This document shows positions 46,361 through 57,173 of a DNA stretch of 64,000 nt, piece by piece (the stretch's first letter is position 1; each line of letters begins with the position of its first letter). The position numbers and the translations under genes were made by a program. The DNA is from Trichobilharzia regenti (Eukaryota; Platyhelminthes; Trematoda; Strigeidida; Schistosomatidae), in contig OX235263.1 of NCBI GenBank assembly GCA_944472135.2, forward strand, positions 28,449,379-28,513,378. Reading direction: 5' to 3'. The notes under the pieces were generated by a model that was given only the letters and a program-made list of their open reading frames with translations, did no database searches and had not been told where the DNA came from.

Positions 46361-48320
46361 CTGCAGCAAAAACATAAGATATTCATGTGGCTTTAAAAGA
46401 AGAACAAATAATCTCATAGGAGCAACCTAAACACTTGTTGCACTAAAACAAAATAGTACATTTAAAATGTTTTCCAGCACATTTTTTCGGGTCACCCTCA
46501 AAAATAAAGAGGGAGACTTAAAGAAAGGCAACAGTGAAATCCGAACTGTTTCCATTCTGCGAAACTTCATTAGAGGGATGAAGATTTGGCGTTTTTTGGC
46601 AAGCGAATTATAGTAAGAATTACATAGCTAGGTTCACATTTCAGGATTTTCGACTGAATTGCCAAGTATAAGTACTGATTCATAGCATGAATCAGCATCT
46701 ATACTCCTAGTTACTATGGAAGTTCTGAAACTGTCTTTTAGAGTCATTTCACGCAGTCCTTTAATAGTGAGACTAATACTTGTTTTGGCATTTTCGAGCA
46801 AGCCTTCTATATGGTGACTGTCCTCATCCAATACATTAGACAAAACCATCACATCAACCTAATTTCCGGAATCTGTTTTAATCTTGATGATGTTACTAAT
46901 AAGTCTGGTTTGAATTCATTTGTGTATTTATTTCTTGAAACGTATTGGCACACTGATTTAAAACACGACTATACAACAAACAGAAGGTAACGGCTGGAAT
47001 TAATAAAGTGGAATGATAAGCAAAACGATATTTATTTCAGTGCACAGTCACATTAATGTTTGTAAGGACACTTTCTTCGTTATTCAAATGTTTCAACGAA
47101 TGTGTTCACAATGTGGACGAATCCTGCACCTCATACTAATTTTGAATTACTGGAAATGCCAAAACGGTGTATGCTGACTGTGAATGATAAAATAAATCTT
47201 AGTTGTGGAAAAGATGATTAAACAAATGGTAAATCTAGCGCGTTTTTCGGTACAACAAAATGATGGTAAAGTTGGATTTGCACGAATCATGAGAAAGCAG
47301 ACGGTAACATATACTGGAAAGCAGGAAATCAGTAATATATCCGACGCTGGAATTTTGATAAATATTTAGCGCAAGCGGTATTGATTTCATCTCTAACAGG
47401 AGTCTGAACATTTACCCTTAAGACTAGCAGTTGCGATCAGCAAATGTGATATTATTAACGACAAAATTCCAACAAATTTCTTAGAGTTTTGTGAGCGTAC
47501 TTCAGATTGATGCCAGACTGATTATGTAGCTGTGATTAGGGGATGAACGGAGTATAATGGCTGCAGATGAATTACTTCACTCGGAATTTTACCTAGATGT
47601 AAAAAGGTTTCTGAAAATGATTCATTACAAGGACGCGTGTATCTAGGTCCATAACACAGATGATGAAAAATTACTCTTGCGACATGTTCGTATGTGCCAC
47701 ATAAATAGTAGTTAATCCACGGCTGTTCATTTCATGACCTTTAATACACTTTTGTGATCCTCGAGAATATGAAGCGAGTAACATAGTAGAAACTGTTCAA
47801 ACGCTGATTTCATGGCGTTTGTTTCGAGGTTGTTATTAGTGAATCATAGTAAACGCACGTTTCGCAAGAGGTTATGTTCAAACAGCAGACTGAATCGCAA
47901 CAATTGTAAAGCTTTCTAGGCCTTATTTGAAGTATTAAACCACCAGCAGTAAGTTAATAAATGCTGGTTAGTGAATCTCGAGAAATCCACGTTTCGAGTA
48001 ACAGTGTACTTGCAGCTGATCCAATCATTCTTCTGAACGCTTCAATAATTTCTATTTCGCTCTCGTTACTTGAAGGTCCATGGTTCAATCTCCAGTAAAT
48101 TAGTGGGTTTGCACTGCCAAAGAGTTTCAAAGTGTTAGTAAACAGTTGTTCAGTGCTGCGCGATTTTCAAGGATATCTCCAACTCATGTCTGTTTGTAGA
48201 GAAAATCTAAGAATTCAATTATCTGCTCCCGAAGTCTGAATCTTGGGATTACCACTAATGGACAAACTTGTTGAGCACGTGAATTCCATAAAAAATCATC
48301 TTCAGTTGATGTAAGAAGCA
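46361..48320. other. Unassigned DNA upstream of known RP2 exons
   Basis: No MGC-type first exon was found here. A minus frame at 46858-46634 (72 codons, ending GNSVENPEM) looks coding-like, but its end is repeated at 44.6 kb in changed form, so it is probably an unclassified repeat. Confidence 0.4.
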
Positions 48321-48329
48321 TTTGATTTG

Positions 48330-49260
48330 AGGTCACTCAAAGCATTTCGACTTTCCATTGTGGCGTTTTAGGGATGTAAAGCTGACATGAGTTTTGGGGG
48401 TCCCTGGGATGAAACGAGAAGTCAGCAATACACTGCACCACCGATAAGAAGATTCCAGAAGATCTGGGTTTTGTGTGTGGACGATATATGTCACACAAAC
48501 TCGAATGCTTGCTTGCGAAGAGGCGACGAAGACAGGATTGCATGTAAACGTACGGAAGACGGAGATGATGGAGATAACCAATCGACTCCAGTCACCCTAA
48601 ATAGGAGAAATTCCACAGGAGTTACTTATTTCCCTTGCCCGGCTAGGAAGCTCAGCTTTAACTGCGGGTAGAATAGATGAAGATGTCAAACGCAGCCTAT
48701 ATCAAAAAGGCAAGATACGCCGTCATCAACCTGAAACCAGTTTAGAAAACTTCTCCATTTAAGATCAAGAAAAAGGTTCGGATTTTCAACAGAAATGTGG
48801 AGCCGGTCCTTCTATACACTATGTGTCACGGAAAAGAATTTCCAACAGGTAGCAGACCTTCATCAACAGCTGCCACCTTTGCTCGCTCCACACTGAAATT
48901 CAAGTTGCTGACCAGAAAGAATTAATGAAAAAAACTTTGTCAACAAGCTAACCAAGAACCTATTGCCCAGCAGATATGCAGGAGAAAATGGCGATGGATC
49001 AGGTGTACCCTGAGCAGTCCGTCGAATGACCTTGTTCGGCAAACTATCCCTCGAGTGGAATCCGAATGGAAAGCGACAAGTGAATCGGATCTGCGAGGAT
49101 GACATGGAGGAAATCGTGTGGCTAGGAGGAGATGAGACAGTCTGGGCAACCGTGGACCCAGCTGAAGAGGATGGCAGAAAACAAAATAAAGTGTTGTGTT
49201 GCTACAGCCCTATGTTCCACTCAGAACGCAAAGGAAGAGTAATAATAGTTGTTGCATAGA
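48330..49260 (+). pseudogene. RTE-clade LINE (family A), RT C-terminus
   Basis: Plus-strand pieces are NACLRRG (near 48510), the segment LHVNVRKTEMMEITNRLQSP (48535-48595), KKARYAVINLKPV, KKVRIFNRNVEPVLLYT, QQICRRKWRWIRCTLSSPSN and the WATVDPAEEDGRKQNK tail. It has many shifts and no intact catalytic box. Confidence 0.75.
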
Positions 49261-50290
49261 TGTTGATTCTGTATGCAACCTAAATAAAGGGAAGTTCATG
49301 TGTGCTAGTAAAAATCTAGATATTCCTTGTTTTAACTTTTTCTTATCAGCGAATTCGCTCACTTGGACTAGGAAACAGTATAAAATAGATTTTTTGAGGT
49401 TCGTGTTAGTATTCATGGAGAATGATTCTGCTGCAGTTACATTCGTGATAGATTGTTTGCAACCGGAAATTTCGGCTGCGTAATCAACTCACTGGAAAGC
49501 TGATTTTTTACCCTGCGCTCTCCGCCTATGCATTCGTTTCCGCATAAGGTAAGTTAATTTTACGCAGGATTGAAAGCCCACGCCTGGACCGAGAATCAGG
49601 TTATGAAGACCCACTTCTGTCAGCCCACAAAGCAGTAGTATGTTAAATTGTCTGTTCTATTCCTGAATGACAAACGGGCTACACAGTCACTTCAGCCAGT
49701 ACATAAAATATCATTTGGAGAATAAACAGCAATTGGAGGCTCCGTACTAACTCTAGGAGATACCATCAGTGACATAGTGGGAAGTCCCCATAGACAACTG
49801 AGAATGTCTTCAAATGTCAGATGGCTTCCACAAGTGCATGCTGAAAATGTCAGCCTGGAATTCAAAAACTTCTTCAAAAAGTTTGGGAAGGCGTAGATGC
49901 TAGAGAAAGCTGTTGTAGGTGTGATGCTTTGGAGCGTCTGTGGCCTCTTTTCAAATGAGTGACATCATATGCATATCGAAAAATTCTACATGACTTTAGG
50001 AGTTGTGGGTTGCTATACATCTTCATCCTATCCATCACATTTGTGGAGGCATGTTTCTGTTACCTATAAAAATTTCCAAACTAAAAATTTCTTGTTCTAG
50101 TTAAGGAAATTGCAGTGGTTCAAAGGGAGATTGCAAGAGGCTTGGTAACGGACATTTTTATTGGAGAAGGTGGGAGGGTGGTGACTGCTAGTCAGCGGAT
50201 ATGATGGTGGGGACATATGTGAACCACCCTTATCTGTGGGACAGCACTCTATTGCTAAGGCTCCTGAGTTCGAATGGATAATGCAAAATG
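49260..50290. other. Unassigned DNA
   Basis: No exon or element was recognised. The minus frame 49877-49692 is open but unidentified. Confidence 0.4.
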
Positions 50291-50292
50291 AA

Positions 50293-50760
50293 AATAAATA
50301 ATAATAATAATTTATTTTCATATAAACATAAATTTACATGAAAATGCATGCCATTTTTACAGGCACGATCAAGTATGTTATAATGTCAAATCTTAAATTG
50401 TCTACAAGTTAATAATGTTTCAACAGTTAAATATTTGATACATATATATAATTACACTCATTTTCTGAACTAGGCCGTATAGTTATTGAATTGTACAGTT
50501 GTCCTCCAGGTTGAGCGGGAAAATCGACTTCGTTTCGTTTTCATCCCGTGGTTGTAGGCATTCGATAACCAACCAATATTGAGGTAAGTACAACGTTTAC
50601 AAGGGATTGGAAGCTGTTTTAGAAAAGTAAAAGTGCTGAGGTGAATCATTAAATTGCAATGAAATAGGTAAGTGCAAGTATCATTAATAAATGCATTAAA
50701 AAAAAGAAAACTCCCTAGGCTGACAACGTTCATTTGCAATGTATAATGCTACACGTATAT
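50293..50760 (-). mobile_element. Unidentified retroposon R with (TTA)n tail, copy 1
   Basis: On the minus strand this ends in (TTA)n at 50297-50313, preceded by GTGCCTGTAAAAATGGCATG. From about 50316 to 50654 it is nearly identical to 63661-64000. An 89-codon minus frame (50739-50470) ends shortly before the tail and includes LPIPCKRCTYLNIGWLSNA. It looks like the 3' part of a LINE or long SINE, but the family was not recognised. It may continue to about 51430. Confidence 0.65.
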
Positions 50761-51625
50761 CTCGTACTATCATGATGTCCACTTTTGGTTTTAATACATT
50801 TATCCTCAGTTGTGCCAGTTGTTTTAGTTTTATACCTTTTTGTGCATTTAATGTACAACCGTACCCTTCAGAGAGTAGGAATATAATAAGTCATAAAGAG
50901 CTGTAAAATGTTAGGTTTAATGGGATATAATGAGGATCAAGTAAAGACGTTATTGGAAAATGAATGAGATAAGACATTGTGAAGTGGTATTTAAAGATCA
51001 GTCAATGGACAGCAAGTTAGTTTATAAGATGCCCCATAAATCTGTGCACATCCCACATGGTCGCGTCTCAACAATAGGCCGAGCGAATGGTATATATTTA
51101 AAGGTAGAAGCATGATCTGTCAAGGCGTTCATTATTATCTTTTTCAAGATAAAGATCTAAGCCCTCATAAAAATCAGAAATATCTCGAGCCTTCAAATTG
51201 CGTATTGCTGTTCCTGCAGAATGGGGCGATTCACCTTAGTGACCCCCACCATATCTACTGATCAGCTAGCACCACCCTCCCTCCTTTTTTGATGTTAGGC
51301 TCTGAGATTATGATTATTATGGCTACCGCAAATATATTGCTTGGTACCAGACATATTCGTACCCCATATTCCATCTCCCTAGCTTTCTTAATGAGTGCTT
51401 CCAATAGGTCTCCACGTACATCTTTACGAACATATTATATATGTGTGCATGCATCCTGATGAACAGATTACTTTATAAGAAGTTAAAACCTTAAAGAGTG
51501 AAACGAATAGGTGTTGTGAATAGTGGAGCAAGATTTAGCAGAATACTATAGTTAAGGTTCAATTTAGGTAGTATGGACTGAAGGTAAGGTCGGTTGGCAG
51601 GACTTAGTGTACTAAATTTTCATGA
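50760..51625 (-). other. Possible upstream part of retroposon R
   Basis: Broken minus-strand frames such as REMEYGVRICLVPSNIFAVA (about 51390-51330) suggest old coding sequence. No family was recognised. Confidence 0.3.
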
Positions 51626-52181
51626 CAGTCTTATATAGTAAACATTCGACATTGCAAAGTAACGTGTCTAGACATATTATAAAAAGATAATAACACAGAA
51701 CCAACGAAATTTTGGCGTTTTTTAACAATACTGCAGTGTGTGTATACTGAAGAATGGTGGTTAGTCTACAGGGAGCCGTAGAGTAAATCAAACCATATAT
51801 GATAAGAGTATAATCAATAATATAGTTCGTATATCAAATATTACACTAGGTTCAATAATTGAGTGTTATAAGGGAAACAAGCGTGGTAAAGCAAGAGAAC
51901 ATTTGATGCATAAATATTTCAAGTATTTTTATATCCATCTAATTTAAGAGTTGAACGTGCATGATTAATAAGTATTATTATATTAGTATATACATATGTA
52001 AAACGTTAAAAGGTGTGGATGCTATTACAATTATTTCCAGTGTTACTTTCGCCAACACAGCTTAGTGAAAATTATAGAGAATAGAAATCAGTAAATTAGT
52101 TAACGTTCGCTGCGTGAGTATTAGAGTCGAGTTATACGCATGTGACTATACTGAAGACTGGACTGGCCTTCAATTTCCGTT

Positions 52182-52736
52182 CTACCCACAGTTGTGGTCC
52201 TTTAGACGAGCTAGGGTGGACATGTTAAAGTGTCTTTCTAGGCTCCGTTTGAACCCATCAGGGTTTTCACAACATCTTATTTCAGGTGGTAGTTGGTTCC
52301 AAAGAGTGCAATATTTTATGGTGAAAAAGTTTGCCCTAATGGATTTTCTGTGGGTAGCCACCTTGACAAGGTAGTCGTGGTTTCGCAGCTGATATGATTT
52401 AATATTTTCTCACGTTATGGATGAGTTACTGTAGCAATGTTTCCTAATGACTTTGAAGAGTAGAAATAGATTGCACTTCACTCTCCTTAACCACAGAGGC
52501 TCTAATTTCAGACGTACACACCTGTCAACATATTCCACTTGTTGGTCGAACCCTATTATGCGTTTCGTGAGGAATCTCTGGACACTTTCGATTTTTTTTC
52601 TGTCTACAGTCCTGAGGTTACTAAATAGGAGAGCACAATATTCAAGTTTGGGACGGATACATGTCCTATATATAGCTAATCTTGCTTCTTGGGTGTAGAA
52701 TTTACGCAGTACAAAGCCAGTAAGTCGTTTACAGTC
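52182..52736 (-). CDS. CR1 ORF2, C-terminal segment
   Basis: Minus frame with KVVSDCKRLTGFVLRKFYTQ, CIRPKLEYCALLFSNL, WLRRVKCNLFLLFKVIRKHC, NFFTIKYC-type and LWNQLPPEIR segments (the last parts are in the same frame after one shift near 52405). It ends at TAG 52184-52182. It is equivalent to the intact C-terminus at 62.7-63.24 kb. The plus-strand frames are shadows. Confidence 0.85.
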
Positions 52737-52771
52737 AGATACAACCTTTTTGGAAAATACCCATATGGACA

Positions 52772-52985
52772 TTAGAAAGAAGAGAACACGAAGTTCAGCA
52801 AAGATATCTTTTCGGCGATTTCATTCTCAAAAGCTGTACAATCGCATTTATATAGATTATTTTAATAATAATAATAATAATTCTATCCATGTTAAAATAA
52901 TCTATATAAATGCGATTGTACAGCTTTTGAGAATGAAATCGCCGAAAAGATATCTTTGCTGAACTTCGTGTTCTCTTCTTTCTAA
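52772..52985. mobile_element. Nearly perfect 214-bp palindrome inserted in CR1
   Basis: Left arm 52772-52865 and right arm 52892-52985 are exact 94-bp reverse complements as read. The 26-bp loop contains (TAA)5. The insertion (52749-52984, including 23 extra bp on the left) is flanked by the 12-bp CR1 word AGATACAACCTT (52737-52748 and 52985-52996), a target duplication. Both strands therefore encode the same short peptide frames. It could be a foldback element, two tail-to-tail copies of a short retroposon, or an assembly fold-back. Confidence 0.9.
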
Positions 52986-53116
52986 GATACAACCTTGTTT
53001 GCATGATCGGAAAAGGATAAATCTGAGTATGTTATCCAGAGATCTGTGACTGTGCTCAGTTTTGAGTGGAGCTTACCGTACATATTTAGGCACATTATCG
53101 GTTTCCAGCGTCCAAG
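52985..53116 (-). CDS. CR1 ORF2, segment between the two insertions
   Basis: The open minus frame encodes LGRWKPIMCLNMYG, TVTDLWITYSDLSFSDHANK. It is continuous with GITH upstream of the LTR element and with KVVSDC beyond the palindrome, which proves both are insertions in one CR1 copy. Confidence 0.88.
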
Positions 53117-53121
53117 GTGGG
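53117..53121. repeat. Target-site duplication GTGGG (left)
   Basis: GTGGG directly before the LTR. The identical right copy is at 56853-56857. Five bp is usual for LTR integrases. Confidence 0.88.
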
Positions 53122-53441
53122 TGTCAATCACGTCTCATAAACCGTTAATGCCCAGCTCTCGCTACGCTCGGGCCCACGCTGTTCTTCGAAGATTTCAGAA
53201 ACGCTTAGTTATAACGGACGAAAAAACCAAAACACCGATCTGCCGTTTGATATTTCTTAATTGTTACACCAACATATAAAAAGAATAAGCGAACTAAGGT
53301 TTCTGACGATGTTTCACTCTTCTTTCTGAACAGCGACCGAAGAGACGATGACTGTCGTATTGATGCCTCCGCGAAAATTGGGGAAGTTGATTTTGAGCAA
53401 ACAACCAAGAATTGATCGTTCAATCTTCAAATCCATTGACA
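53122..53441 (-). repeat. 3' LTR (320 bp)
   Basis: TGTCAATCACG to CCATTGACA. It lacks the 38 bp present in the other LTR after AGCGAACTAAGGT. It carries the G+C-rich word CTCGCTACGCTCGGGCCCAC. Confidence 0.9.
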
Positions 53442-54457
53442 CTCCCCGGCAAAAAAGGGATCCAACCCTTTTTTCCTTCACGACCAATACACGTTGACTT
53501 GGATGCCATTGCGAGAACCTGGGTCACACGGACAGAGCTGAAATGGAAAACAAACAGAAAAGCCAACACACCACAAGCATACCCACAGCACAATCTCACA
53601 CATCAATGACGACCTGAGCCTCCAGACAGAGACCTCCTCTTGACATCTTGCAACACAATCGCCACTTACTAGAATGACTCTTGCAGAATGCAACGTGACC
53701 ATGGCAGCACCTCACGATACTCTACGCACATCCTCTTATCTACTCATTACCAATTACCACTGAAATCGCTTGTCACTCATTCTGCCTCAGTTCTAGTAAC
53801 GGTGACGCATGCGGGCCTCAGTCGTTTACACTCTTTCTCCCCGGCGTGTCGGACCGCAGCTAACAATTATCTCCGTGTGCATTTCATTCTCAGCAATAGC
53901 CTAGCCTCCCCGGTGTATACGACCCATCTGCTGTCCTTAACATCAATCAATTCATTCATGGATGTAGAAGACTCGAAACAACTTCAGAAGTAATCACGAC
54001 AAAAATTTTAACAAAATTACGCAATAACAACAAGATACGAAAACAACAAGTAAACACAATGAATCCAAAATACACCAATTGATATGACACACCACACGTA
54101 TATACAAATAATACAAACAACCTCGCCGATCATGTCTTGGTGGAATTCCTTTGAAGAATTGCAGGAATTACACCAGTACGCCTACATTCCTTCTCAGGTT
54201 GATGATACAAGTGGAATTCGTCCGGACAAAAAGAAAATTACCAACAGCTAGATGACAGATGATATCAATTCAGTATAATCAATATCAACATATGTACAAA
54301 ATTACACACCGAGCACATTGGACTGCTCATTGATGCGCTACCCTTTGAAGAACTGTAGGACTTACAGCAGTACGCCTACAACCCTTCTCAGGTTGACGCT
54401 CTAGGTTGGAAAATCGTCGCAGAGTTCATTTGCAAACTTCCTTCTATCAGCTATATC
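53442..54457 (-). other. Non-coding 3' part of the LTR element
   Basis: There is no retroviral-type domain. It contains a 55-bp direct duplication, 54148-54202 and 54342-54396, with 6 differences (about 89 percent). On the plus strand both copies are open in the same frame (FEELQELHQYAYIPSQVD; the second copy has one stop). Frames at 53478-53702 and 53688-53993 were not recognised. Confidence 0.6.
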
Positions 54458-56350
54458 CTAAAATCTGAACGGTAACACGCCCATGTCATTGTATCGTAGA
54501 ATATAGATGACGAACAAACACACGACATATCTCATCAACCAAGTGTAGAAACAGAGTAATTTACACCAAAGATAATAACATTCAAATAGTAACTTGAAAC
54601 TAGAAATGCCTTTATTCGTGCAAGTCAATTTAACAATTACTCTCTCGTTTACACTTGGCTTATTCTCACTAAACTGACCATTGATATTCGTCCTTTCAAA
54701 CGAACTGATACTACCATAGTCATTGCACAAGATACTTGAGTTGATGGGTGTCTTTTTCATTGTGGATGACGGCACCAACGACGACTGATTGATATCAGTT
54801 GATGAACTTAGCAGTGGATCAAAAGCTGTTGTTGCTCGACTTTCAGAAATTTGTCTACCTGCAAGACCACCACCACTGCTGTCTTTTACTATCAGCTCCG
54901 CTTTAGGACTAGCATCTGATGATAGGTGGGCTTCACTCTGATCAATTACACTGACGGTTTGACAAGTATGCATGCCTTCTGCCACTGCATTTAATTCTAC
55001 TTCACGTTCAAGTTGTACAGAACCTTTATTTAACTTAGCGGTAGTAGGCATTCCCCCCATTTCATCATGATCAACCAAAGACAATTCTGCACTATCATGA
55101 TCATTACCACAAATATTCAATTTACCGTCAACTTCATCATTTCCGAACTCTTTAATAACAGAAGTAGACAATTTTGGTTCCTCCTCACAAATCATAAAAG
55201 GTTTTATATCTTCACTCTGACTAGTTATACTTTGTAAACTTGTGGAGTCAGAACTCCACTCTGAAGCAGTAACTCTATTCTGTGACACTCTATTCAACAA
55301 CGGCTTACCAGTTGCAACTACAGACTTCTTCACAACACCGTTGTCGTCACACAATTCGGAGTCAGGTCTGGAGTTTACATTTAGCTTATCACTGAACTTG
55401 CTCACTGGTTCACAGTTCACCTTTGTGTGCACCTCTTGAAAACGTGTAAGACAAAACCGTGCTTGTCTTGCATCTTGCGACTTATCTGTTGAGGATGTAC
55501 TACGAAACCTGTTACACTCACTAGGTCTATATGCATTACTAGACATCATCGAGCCTTCTCGATATCCACCTCTCTGAGCCCTACTCGTCATCAATGATTG
55601 CATTTTACCCTCAGACTGCTCTATTCTAGGGGTGAGATTCAATTTACTGGCGAACTTGCTCATAGATTGATTGACGCTATCTTTTACTAGTTTCAGGATA
55701 TCATCAAACTTTGGCTCGATACCCTCATCCTCCATACGGGAGCTTATCTTCACCCACTTTCTTTGCAGTCGAGTAGGTAGGCGTCTTGCTATTACTTCTA
55801 GTATAAAACTCGAGTTGAGGTCACTCATGCGATTCATCGAAATCATTCCATTCTTGTAAATTAGCAAATTATCTAAAAACTCAGTGAGTGCCTGAGAGTC
55901 ATCCTGTAATTAACCACCATTACCCTTAACAGCCTCGAATAATTTCCCTGCAATCATCGAAGGTCTTCCAAACCTTTGACGTAATATGCTCATAGCCTCA
56001 TCGTAGCCCTCTTTTGGCTTCATAAACTTACAGCACTGTATAGCTCTTGCAGCATCTCCAGTGCAATATCTCATCAAATACATTAACTTCAATTCATCAT
56101 TTAATAAAAAACCACTCAACATGATCTCAAACTCCTTTCCAAATTGTAAATAATCAGCCGGGTTTCCATCAAAACACCGTGGTTCAAATTTAGGCAGTTT
56201 GATGTTCCTATTATCCCTGAACGGCGAAACAATAATATCAACCATGTCATGCTTAACATCAGACACATCGTTACAATTAACAGACAAGTCACCATGACTT
56301 ACTTTCTTGTTTGCATCCAAGACACCCTGTCCCTTCTTTGACCCAGGCAT
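54458..56350 (-). CDS. BEL/Pao-type gag with one in-frame stop
   Basis: Gag starts at ATG 56350 (MPGSKKGQG). After 146 codons a TAA at 55912-55910 interrupts it. The same frame then stays open to 54458. The first part has the DUF1759-type core, NIKLPKFEPRCFDGNPADYL followed by MYLMRYCTGDAARAI and AMSILRQRFGRP. The second has SSFILEVIARRLPTRLQRKW, both typical of BEL/Pao capsid regions. The long remaining part is Ser/Asp/Glu-rich, without a visible CCHC knuckle. The last ~45 residues include a hydrophobic, Tyr/Leu/Cys-rich stretch that may be a membrane segment or frameshifted sequence. The stop may be a mutation or be suppressed. Confidence 0.82.
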
Positions 56351-56494
56351 TGTTGAACTTGACCCAATTCCAAAAACGTTCCAGATATTGCTTGTTCAAA
56401 GAGGACTTGACCGGCATCAGGAAAGATGAACGGTGACTATCCAAACTTTCACCAACTGTTTGAATCCGCCAGATCTGTTTCTATCGTCAGAAAC

Positions 56495-56852
56495 TGTCAG
56501 TCACGTCTCGTAAACCGTCAATGCCCAGCTCTCGCTACGCTCGGGCCCACGCTGTTCTTCGAAGATTTCAGAAACGCTTAGTTATAACGGACGAAAAAAC
56601 CAAAACACCGATCTGCCGTTTGATATTTCTTAATTGTTACACCAACATATAAAAAGAATAAGCGAACTAAGGTCTGAAAACAAATATTACAATAATAAAT
56701 CATTGTATTACTTCTGACGATGTTTCACTCTTCTTTCTGAACAGCGACCGAAGAGACGATGACTGTCGTATTGATGCCTCCGCGAAAATTGGGGAAGTTG
56801 ATTTTGAGCAAACAACCAAGAATTGATCGTTCAATCTTCAACTCCATTGACA
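56495..56852 (-). repeat. 5' LTR (358 bp)
   Basis: TGTCAGTCACG to CCATTGACA. It is nearly identical to the other LTR apart from a 38-bp AT-rich segment (about 56672-56711). It is followed by the GTGGG duplication at 56853-56857. Confidence 0.9.
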
Positions 56853-56857
56853 GTGGG

Positions 56858-57173
56858 TTATACCGCACTTGTCTGGGTTGAAAGTCAGTTGCCACTTTTC
56901 GCTCCAATCGCCTAGATCATTTAAGTCTTGTTGGATCTTGCTTTCGACGCTCATATCACCGTACCCATAATCATATACTATCTTGAGATCATCTGCAAAA
57001 AGGTATGGCTTGCCATACTTGATTACAGAGACTATGTCATTTATAAATAAGAGGAATAGAATAGGGCCAAGAACACTACCTTGTATTACACCACTGGTTA
57101 TCGGCTTTGAGGAAGACAACTGGTGGTTGATTTTGACTAATTGCTCTCTTCTGTGAGAAAAGAACTTATCCAT
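56858..57173 (-). CDS. CR1 ORF2, RT catalytic segment after frameshift
   Basis: The minus frame has SGVIQGSVLGPILFLLFIND and YLFADDLKIVYDYG. The FADD box is the intact catalytic Asp pair. It runs to the LTR insertion at GITH. It overlaps the preceding frame by about 35 bp, showing a single frameshift between motif A and this block. Confidence 0.88.

Larger units (their letters stand above)
53122..56852 (-). mobile_element. Non-autonomous gag-only BEL/Pao-type LTR retrotransposon
   Basis: Two LTRs (53122-53441 and 56495-56852) start TGTCA and end TGACA. They differ by about four substitutions and one 38-bp indel, so the insertion is young. The internal 3.05 kb has one long coding region on the minus strand, a gag, and no protease, RT, RNase H or integrase motif in any frame. 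Just upstream of the 3' LTR the minus strand has GCCGGGGAG, a short polypurine tract, which confirms the orientation. A primer-binding site could not be assigned. Pol would have to come from an autonomous BEL/Pao relative. BEL/Pao elements known in schistosomes include Sinbad. Confidence 0.85.

Noticed and set aside
52750..53004. Two small proteins with the same sequence on opposite strands
   Set aside because: They are an automatic consequence of the perfect palindrome, not two genes.
56440..56490. Primer-binding site starting TGGCGGATTCAAAC after the 5' LTR
   Set aside because: It starts about 23 bases after the LTR, and its complement does not look like a tRNA 3' end of proper spacing, so it was not annotated.
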